A DNA stretch of 11,678 nt from Campylobacteraceae bacterium (GTDB taxonomy: Bacteria; Campylobacterota; Campylobacteria; Campylobacterales; Sulfurovaceae), in assembly GCA_027030605.1 (NCBI GenBank), contig JALVEV010000120.1:1-11678 (forward strand). Direction: 5' to 3'. Each line of letters opens with the position of its first letter. The stretch's first letter is position 1. Made by a program: the position numbers and the translations under genes. Positions 1 through 5,115 of the stretch are shown one piece after another. Under the pieces are notes generated by a model. That model was not told the DNA's origin. It saw only the letters and a program-made list of their open reading frames with translations, and ran no database searches.

Positions 1-1338
1 AATGTGGACAACTCCTGTACTTTCTTTCAATAAGAAAAGGTAGGTTTTATTATTGACTTCATAGAACTCTACTGTTGTCCAACCACTAGTCCAATCATAT
101 CCATAAACTTTTTCTGCAATAGTAGGAAAAGTCCGAGTTGATATAGAAATATTTAATTTATAATAAGCACCATCACCTTTAAACTCAGCTTTCTTATGTA
201 ATTGACCATCTTTAACTACTTTATTATGCGTGGTCATAATTCTACATGTATTAATTTCATCATCTTTATCTACACCAGTAGCAAGAAGTTCCATTGTATC
301 TTCTAAAGCAGTAAAGAGACCAATGCTTTTAACATCACTTGTAATGGTTGTTTTTATTTCATCTTTAACATTAGAAGAGATATCAGATATAATTTTTTCA
401 AAGTTATGATTAAAATCACTCAAACTATGCACATCTTTAAGCATTCTTTCAAGATTATGTAAACTTGGTAAGTTTGTAATGTATTTATTAAGTGCTTTAG
501 CTCCAGCTTTATAACCCTTAATTATGGCACTATTAGTTGGTCCAGAATCTTCATCAAATGCTACTATAACTACTCCTGAAATAGAACCAATAAAAGGTAG
601 TTTTTTAACATCTAAAGAGAGGTGACCAATATTAGCAGGGACATAGCAAGAGTGACCATCATTTAAATCACCTCCAAGATTACCATGTCCTGGATTAGGA
701 ATCTCCACAACAAACTCTTTTTTCTTTAATGATTGTCTATCAATATGAATACCATACACCCACAAAAATGGACTGTCTGCACCTGTAAAATCTTCTGTAT
801 CTATGACTTTAAAATGTTCAAGATAGAAATTTAGTCTAGAGTTACTATAGTGATTGTCTTTATCGTTATTCGTAAGACTATAAAGAGCATTAAGATTAAT
901 CTTCGGAGGTATGGATAAAGAAGGAATTTCAATAACTTCAATATTATTTTTCTCATTTAATTCATTAATACGATGACTTGCATCTACTTCAACCAATAAT
1001 TTATCAACATCTTTTAAATAGTTGTTCTCTGCACTACGATATATCATTAAGTTTAGATTTTTTTCTACACTCTTTCCTGCTTTGAGATGAGGAATCCATA
1101 ATTGAATAAAAGTTTTATAATCACCTACTTTTCTTTTGTATTGAATGTTTACTAAAAAACCTTGACTATCTACTAATCCATTATTTTTAATCTTGAAATG
1201 TATTCGTTTTTCTTTATCATTCCAAATAATTTTTGACTCATTTACTAATAAATCAGCCTTAAAAGTAAATGGAAATGGAGACCAATGATTACTATGATTA
1301 ATATTTATGTATGAATTTAAAGTGTTATCTTTTTTCAT
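1..1338 (-). CDS. Large modular protein, N-terminal part: CARDB-like domain, unassigned central domain, start of GWT lectin-like repeat (runs off window)
   Basis: An open frame runs without a stop from ATG at 1336-1338 to the window edge, giving 446 residues and no C-terminus. AAGGA lies 9 bases upstream of the ATG, which supports this start. Residues 27-138 look like a CARDB beta-sandwich: a W..G/K..I.F.I.N.G strand pattern, then VEVDASHRINELNEKNN at 117-132, the usual CARDB ending. Residues 145-400 are an unassigned domain with a marked block, SPFLWVYGIHID at 189-200, NPGHGNLGGDLNDGH at 215-229 and GVVIVAFDEDSGP at 255-267, and a hydrophilic, probably helical stretch at 290-350. Residues 414-446 (YDWTSGWTTVEFYEV, then KTYLFLLKESTGVVHI) look like the first unit of a tandem lectin or beta-propeller type repeat. 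No signal peptide or membrane segment is visible, although CARDB and lectin-like modules are often extracellular. Surface binding or a secreted effector is inference; the gene is not recognised. Confidence 0.8.
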   Translation of the reverse strand, partial: MKKDNTLNSYININHSNHWSPFPFTFKADLLVNESKIIWNDKEKRIHFKIKNNGLVDSQGFLVNIQYKRKVGDYKTFIQLWIPHLKAGKSVEKNLNLMIYRSAENNYLKDVDKLLVEVDASHRINELNEKNNIEVIEIPSLSIPPKINLNALYSLTNNDKDNHYSNSRLNFYLEHFKVIDTEDFTGADSPFLWVYGIHIDRQSLKKKEFVVEIPNPGHGNLGGDLNDGHSCYVPANIGHLSLDVKKLPFIGSISGVVIVAFDEDSGPTNSAIIKGYKAGAKALNKYITNLPSLHNLERMLKDVHSLSDFNHNFEKIISDISSNVKDEIKTTITSDVKSIGLFTALEDTMELLATGVDKDDEINTCRIMTTHNKVVKDGQLHKKAEFKGDGAYYKLNISISTRTFPTIAEKVYGYDWTSGWTTVEFYEVNNKTYLFLLKESTGVVHI

Positions 1339-1409
1339 AATGCTGTCCTTTTTTATCTGTTTCTCTTTTTTTTAATATTTTACTTTTTGAAAAAAATAAA
1401 ATACAATTA

Positions 1410-1455
1410 CAAAATTTATTTTTTAATAACAAATAGTAGTATATGCTAATATAAT
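1410..1455 (+). promoter_or_regulatory. Putative sigma70 promoter of the orphan response regulator gene
   Basis: A perfect TATAAT lies at 1450-1455, preceded by a T-rich tract at 1417-1424, the layout seen in Campylobacterota promoters where the -35 box is poorly conserved. No TTGACA-like hexamer sits 17 bases upstream. Transcription would start near 1462 and leave a leader of about 46 bases before the ATG at 1508. The 169-base gap is shared with the leftward gene that starts at 1338. The sequence around the -10 (CTAATATAAT) also reads as ATTATATTAG on the other strand, so both genes could be driven from here. Confidence 0.45.
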
Positions 1456-1507
1456 GACAAAATAATTTCATTTTAATTACTCTATAAGTTAGGAAAAGGG
1501 GTAGAAG

Positions 1508-2185
1508 ATGAATAGAATTATGATTGTAGAAGATGATACAAGGTGTATTAAACATTTAAAACAAATTATTGATACTGATGAATCTCAAATAATTTCAATT
1601 ACAAAAGAGAGTGCAGAAGCTATAAAGTTTTATAAAATGTTAAAACCAAATATTGTTTTAATTGATATTGTCTTACATGGTAAAGAGAGTGGTATTGATA
1701 TTGCAGAAAAACTAAAAGCAATTAATCCTGCTTTAAAAATTATATTTTTAACAGAGTATTCAAGCAAAGAGCTTATAGACTTAGTTGTTGACTTAAAAGC
1801 TTATGGATATATGATTAAGCCCATTAATCCTCATGAGATTATTGCTACTATTAAACTCTCTTTACTACATAAAGATATTGAAGAACTTTCAAATATAGAT
1901 GAAGTAGTTAAGCTTAAGGAAGGTTACTTATTTAATATAAAATCATCTATACTTAGCTATAATGAAGAAGAAATACCGATAAGTAAACAACAAAAAAAGT
2001 TACTTAAGTTGTTGAGTAAAAATCTAAACTATACTGTTTCATATGAGCAAATATCTTATTATATTTGGGGAGAAAAAAAAACTATTGCTACTATACGCAC
2101 ACTTATTTATAGGCTTAGACAGAAATTAAAGGTTAATATCATACGTAATACGAGTAGTTACGGTTATAGTTTACAAGGAGCATAA
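1508..2185 (+). CDS. OmpR/PhoB-family DNA-binding response regulator, no adjacent co-directional kinase
   Basis: A 225-residue two-domain transcription factor. The receiver domain (about 1-120) has the acidic pocket ED(8-9)D10, the phospho-acceptor D53 in VLIDIVL, T82, the switch aromatic Y101 and the conserved K104-P105, so it should accept phosphate. Residues 139-223 are an OmpR-type winged helix: KQQKKLLKLLSKNLNY, then YEQISYYIW, the recognition helix with TIRTLIYRLRQKL, and the wing SSYGYSL. AGGAAAAGGGG just ahead of the ATG is a strong ribosome binding site. No kinase follows in this direction; the next genes are a convergent kinase/regulator pair that already contains its own regulator. 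It stands divergent to the modular protein gene at 1-1338, so local control of that gene is a reasonable inference, not shown. Codons are visibly richer in A/T than in the clp-aat region. Confidence 0.93.
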   Translation: MNRIMIVEDDTRCIKHLKQIIDTDESQIISITKESAEAIKFYKMLKPNIVLIDIVLHGKESGIDIAEKLKAINPALKIIFLTEYSSKELIDLVVDLKAYGYMIKPINPHEIIATIKLSLLHKDIEELSNIDEVVKLKEGYLFNIKSSILSYNEEEIPISKQQKKLLKLLSKNLNYTVSYEQISYYIWGEKKTIATIRTLIYRLRQKLKVNIIRNTSSYGYSLQGA

Positions 2186-2224
2186 ATAATCTCATTTTGA
2201 ACTTTATATTTGAATGAATAACTC

Positions 2225-3388
2225 TTAGCTCTTTGGAAACACCAATCTAAACAGACTCCCCTTTTTAAGCTCAGACTCTAATGAAATCTCAATTTTATTA
2301 GCACGACAAATTCCCATGACAATGTCAAGACCTATTCCAAAACCACCTGTGCCTTTTTTGTTGACACGTTTGTAGCGTTTAAAAATTCTCTTTTGGTCCT
2401 CTTTTGCGATACCTTGCCCTTCATCTTTAATGGTTAAGATATTCTCTTGTAGTGTTATCTCGATGGTTTTGTTATTGTAGGAGTATTTAATGGCATTTGA
2501 GATGAGATTGTTAAGTAGCTTTCGTATACTATTTTTGTCCATATTTACTATAAAAGTGTTGAGTTCAGCGTTGATAGTTATATTTTTGTTAGAGGCTATC
2601 TCTTGGAAATATTTGATAGAAGCGTAGGTCTCCTCTGCTAAGTCAAACTCCTCTTTGACTTCAACATCTAACTCATGAAAAGCTAGGTAGGCAATAGAGT
2701 TATAGGTTTCTGAAATCATTTTTGAACTCATAAGCATATGTTCTACCATCTCTTTGTCATAACTGTTTTTTAAGTAGTTAGCAGACATCATCAGAGCAGT
2801 TACAGGGGTATTAAGCTCATGAGCAGAGTCTTTCATGAAACGGCTCAAAATAGCAAAGTTCTCTTTAACAGGTTTAAGCAAAAGCCGACTAAGAAAGTAA
2901 CCAACAAAAGCAACAAAGATAGAGGCTATAAAGAGCATAATCCATATAAGAGATTTTAGGTTTGCCATATTGGTAGAGAGTTTTGAGTCCTCAATGACTA
3001 TAAACTCAACATTATCTATAGGGTTAACTAACTCTTCAACATAAAAGGCAGAGGTGTTGTTGTTGTAGTTGAGCTGATTAAAATTGATTTTTTTAGTTGT
3101 GAGATTTGAGCGAATGAGATTTCTGTTTTTATCAAAAAGACCTACACGAATGTCTGACTCTTTTTGAAAAAAGGAGTCAATATTGTTATGTTTCATTAGG
3201 CTAACTTTTATTTGGTCAACTGTACTTTTTAAAGTTAGTCCACACATACGGTCAATATTTGCTATCTTCTCTTTATAATAAAAAAATCCAATGGTTCCTA
3301 GCATTAAGACCGAAGAGGAGATGTAGATGACTAAAAATCGAATAAGGGCATGGCGTTCATTATGATACAAGGCAGTACCCCATTCCAC
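2225..3388 (-). CDS. Membrane sensor histidine kinase of a two-component system
   Basis: A 387-residue sensor kinase. TM1 spans about residues 15-38, a periplasmic sensor segment of about 105 residues follows, and TM2 spans about 145-167. There is little room for a full HAMP domain before the dimerisation helix, whose H-box is DSAHELNTP with phospho-accepting H190 (Asn where Arg is commoner). The ATPase domain has the N-box NNLISNAIKYS (N294, N298), the G1 box DEGQGI (322-327), an F-box-like RIFKRYKR (334-341) and the G2 box GGFGIGLDIV (348-357), so it looks catalytically complete. The frame opens with GTG at 3386-3388, overlapping the upstream regulator gene by 29 bases; an in-frame TTG at 3368-3370 is an alternative start, 6 residues shorter, and no in-frame ATG lies nearby. 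The overlap implies translational coupling with its regulator. The periplasmic ligand cannot be predicted from sequence. Confidence 0.93.
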   Translation of the reverse strand: MEWGTALYHNERHALIRFLVIYISSSVLMLGTIGFFYYKEKIANIDRMCGLTLKSTVDQIKVSLMKHNNIDSFFQKESDIRVGLFDKNRNLIRSNLTTKKINFNQLNYNNNTSAFYVEELVNPIDNVEFIVIEDSKLSTNMANLKSLIWIMLFIASIFVAFVGYFLSRLLLKPVKENFAILSRFMKDSAHELNTPVTALMMSANYLKNSYDKEMVEHMLMSSKMISETYNSIAYLAFHELDVEVKEEFDLAEETYASIKYFQEIASNKNITINAELNTFIVNMDKNSIRKLLNNLISNAIKYSYNNKTIEITLQENILTIKDEGQGIAKEDQKRIFKRYKRVNKKGTGGFGIGLDIVMGICRANKIEISLESELKKGSLFRLVFPKS

Positions 3389-4016
3389 GGATGGTCTCTA
3401 TGCTCTCTTTTCCAATTAAGGCTCGTAGATTTCGAATATAGACGCGTAAGGTTGCATCGCTTGGCATGGTCTCATACGTCCATAGGTTTTGAGTAAGTTC
3501 CTCTTTTGAGACCGTTCGATTTCGATGGGTTACTAAATAATTAAGAAGTTCAGACTCTTTTTTAGCTAAAGAGAAAGTTTTACCATTTTTAGTGATTTTA
3601 TGATTCATCGTATCAAAAAGCGTATCATCTGCAATTTGAATAGGTATGTTTTGCTCAATATTAAAGGTACGACTAATGTTCTCAATACGCATGTCAAGTT
3701 CATCTAGCTCAAACGGTTTTTTGATGTAGTCATTACAACCATGAGTAAAGGCTTTTTTGAGGTGAATGGTATCTTGATAAGCTGTTATCATAATAATGGG
3801 AGTTGTATCGTTATATTCACGAAGCTCTTTAATGAGTTCTAGCCCTGTTAGTCCAGGGACATTTGAGTCTAAAATAAGTAGGTCAAACTTTTGGGTTTCA
3901 ACCATTTCTAATGCTGTGTCACCATCGTAGACAGGAGTAACTTTATAGTTTAAAGAGAGATGTTTAGTTAAAATTTTTGAGAGTAGGGTATCATCTTCGA
4001 GTAGTAATATCTTCAT
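3360..4016 (-). CDS. OmpR/PhoB-family response regulator, partner of the downstream kinase
   Basis: A 218-residue regulator. The receiver domain (1-115) carries E7-D8-D9, phospho-acceptor D50 in LLILDSNVPG, T78, Y97 and K100-P101. The output domain (about 126-217) is a winged helix with LAKKESELLNYLVTHRNRTVSKEEL, TLRVYIRNLRALIG and the wing IRGMGYCL. The ATG at 4014-4016 is preceded by AGGAG about 10 bases upstream. Its TAA at 3360-3362 lies inside the kinase reading frame, so regulator and kinase form one operon in the usual regulator-first order. It follows bioD by 61 bases on the same strand, with a good -10 element in that gap, so it can be transcribed independently of bioD. The target genes are unknown; the layout resembles the small OmpR-type pairs common in Campylobacterota. 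Confidence 0.93.
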   Translation of the reverse strand: MKILLLEDDTLLSKILTKHLSLNYKVTPVYDGDTALEMVETQKFDLLILDSNVPGLTGLELIKELREYNDTTPIIMITAYQDTIHLKKAFTHGCNDYIKKPFELDELDMRIENISRTFNIEQNIPIQIADDTLFDTMNHKITKNGKTFSLAKKESELLNYLVTHRNRTVSKEELTQNLWTYETMPSDATLRVYIRNLRALIGKESIETIRGMGYCLVS

Positions 4017-4047
4017 AACCTATTAACTCCTAAATATTATTCGTAAC

Positions 4048-4053
4048 ATTATA
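4048..4053 (-). promoter_or_regulatory. Putative -10 element of the regulator/kinase operon
   Basis: Read on the minus strand, the gap between bioD and the regulator gene contains ACTATACTATAATG, with a perfect TATAAT at 4048-4053. It lies about 32 bases upstream of the regulator ATG, leaving a short leader with the AGGAG site. No recognisable -35 hexamer is present at the expected distance. Read-through from bioD is also possible because no terminator hairpin is visible in the gap. Confidence 0.45.
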
Positions 4054-4077
4054 GTATAGTTTTTGTTTAGGGGCTGT

Positions 4078-4704
4078 TTAGAGAAGTTTAGATATCTGCT
4101 TATCAAGCTCATTTAGGCTCCACCAATTAGGATAAACAGCATCATAATAGGGTTGTGTTACTTTTTGAAATGTCTCCTCATCTTCAAAGATATTGACACA
4201 CCAGTTAAAATCAATATCTCTATTTCTTAATGCCTCTATACTTAGCTCTGTATCGTTTATACAGCCCAGTTTAGAAGGTGTTACTAAAAGGGTTTTGCAC
4301 TTTAACTCATTTATTAAATCTATCATTTTATAGTTTTGAGTTATGGGAACCATAAGACCACCTGCACCCTCTATAATCAGTAGGTCACAAAGTTGTTGTA
4401 GTTCCATAATTTTATCTTTTATTTTTTCTATATCAATGGTTCTTTGAGTATCTGCACAAAAAGGAGCAGCAGGGAGTTCAAAAGTATAGGCTGTAATATC
4501 TTTTGCTTTAAGGTTAGAGAAGTTAGGGTTGTACTTTTGTACACTCTCTAGTAGTAGCTTTGCATCAAGAGGTTCTCTTTTAACTCCTGTTTCAATGAGT
4601 TTACAGACACCAACTGAAATAGTTTGTTTACTAAAGCTTTCTATCAGTTTTATGGTGGTATAACTTTTACCAACATTAGTATTGGTTGCTGTTACAAAAA
4701 GCAT
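4078..4704 (-). CDS. bioD: Dethiobiotin synthetase (ATP-dependent), H. pylori-like compact form
   Basis: BioD makes dethiobiotin from 7,8-diaminopelargonate, CO2 and a nucleoside triphosphate, the step before biotin synthase, in the cytoplasm. From the ATG at 4702-4704 it has 208 residues. Visible motifs are the P-loop TATNTNVGKS at 5-14 (Ser where Thr is usual), the substrate lysine in CKLIETGV (most family members have KP), the Asp in LDAKLL, the EGAGGLMVPIT loop, and KLGCIND. These match what I recall of the Helicobacter pylori enzyme, including its start. A GTG at 4708-4710 lies 6 bases from the GGAG site and could equally be used; the TTG at 4720-4722 overlaps the ribosome binding site and is unlikely. 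It is the only biotin gene in the window. It is divergent from clpS and sits upstream of the regulator/kinase operon. Confidence 0.93.
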   Translation of the reverse strand: MLFVTATNTNVGKSYTTIKLIESFSKQTISVGVCKLIETGVKREPLDAKLLLESVQKYNPNFSNLKAKDITAYTFELPAAPFCADTQRTIDIEKIKDKIMELQQLCDLLIIEGAGGLMVPITQNYKMIDLINELKCKTLLVTPSKLGCINDTELSIEALRNRDIDFNWCVNIFEDEETFQKVTQPYYDAVYPNWWSLNELDKQISKLL

Positions 4705-4717
4705 TTTCACGATGAAC

Positions 4718-4734
4718 TCCAAATTTTATTTGGA
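4718..4734. repeat. Perfect 7-bp inverted repeat over the bioD ribosome binding site
   Basis: TCCAAAT and ATTTGGA flank a TTT spacer, making a 17-base symmetrical element. In the bioD transcript it could pair as a small hairpin that includes most of the GGAG ribosome binding site (minus strand of 4717-4720); in DNA it could be a binding site between the divergent bioD and clpS genes. The stem has only two G-C pairs at its base, so hairpin stability would be modest. Confidence 0.45.
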
Positions 4735-4758
4735 TTGTAACATAAAATAAGCTATACT
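4730..4758 (+). promoter_or_regulatory. Putative promoter of the clpS-clpA-aat-tal operon
   Basis: TATACT at 4753-4758 matches the -10 consensus in five of six positions. Seventeen bases upstream is TTGGAT at 4730-4735, a weak -35. Transcription would start near 4765, about 25 bases before the clpS start. The element overlaps the start region of the divergent bioD promoter (TACAAT on the minus strand at 4734-4739), so the two units could compete for polymerase. Confidence 0.4.
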
Positions 4759-4789
4759 ATATATCTTTATAGAGTACAGAGGAAAAACA

Positions 4790-5086
4790 TTGGCAAGAAT
4801 AGACGAAGAAGTAGAAATATTATTGGATTTGGATGAACCAATTCAATATAAAGTGCTATTACACAATGATGATTATACAACTATGGAATTTGTTGTTGAT
4901 ATTTTAATGAACGTTTTTCATAAAAGTTTAGAGGAAGCTGAACTTATTATGTTCGAGATTCATAAAGCAGGAAAAGGGGTGTGTGGGATTTTTACTTACG
5001 AAATTGCAGAGACAAAGGTACATCAGGTGAGAGAGATGGCAAAAAGTAGTGGTTTTCCACTATTAGCCACAATGGAAGAAGTATAG
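4790..5086 (+). CDS. clpS: ClpS, ATP-dependent Clp protease adaptor (N-recognin)
   Basis: ClpS binds the ClpA N-domain and delivers proteins bearing bulky hydrophobic N-termini (Leu, Phe, Tyr, Trp) to ClpAP. The 98 residues match the family core. The substrate-pocket residues aligned with E. coli ClpS are visible: N26-D27-D28 with T30 and M32 in LHNDDYTTMEF, and H58 in FEIHKAGKGVCGIF. The ClpA-contacting stretch TYEIAETKVHQV follows. The N-terminal extension that enters the ClpA pore is short (about 18 residues, acidic). The start is TTG at 4790-4792, with AGAGGA 6-7 bases upstream; no ATG upstream or near gives the family N-terminus. clpA begins 29 bases after the stop, so adaptor and unfoldase should be co-expressed. 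Confidence 0.96.
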   Translation: MARIDEEVEILLDLDEPIQYKVLLHNDDYTTMEFVVDILMNVFHKSLEEAELIMFEIHKAGKGVCGIFTYEIAETKVHQVREMAKSSGFPLLATMEEV

Positions 5087-5115
5087 TATGAGATACATTT
5101 TTTAAAGGAGAAAAA

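Noticed and set aside
1366..1373. Run of eight T between the divergent genes as a promoter phase-variation tract
   Set aside because: Homopolymeric A/T runs of this length are expected in such AT-rich intergenic DNA; no placement between -35 and -10 boxes could be shown.
1325..1555. Leftward open frame of 76 codons across the divergent promoter region
   Set aside because: It overlaps both real gene starts, has a low-complexity Ile/Lys/Phe composition and no ribosome binding site; it is a by-product of AT-rich DNA.
2186..2224. Shared terminator between the convergent orphan regulator and kinase genes
   Set aside because: The 39-base gap has repeated TTTGAA words but no GC-containing stem followed by a T tract in either direction.
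4691..4742. GTTACAA (4691-4697) and TTGTAAC (4736-4742) as a biotin-repressor (BirA) operator near bioD
   Set aside because: The arms are in the opposite order from the known operator (TTGTAAC first), the spacing of 38 bases is too long, and one arm lies inside the bioD coding region.
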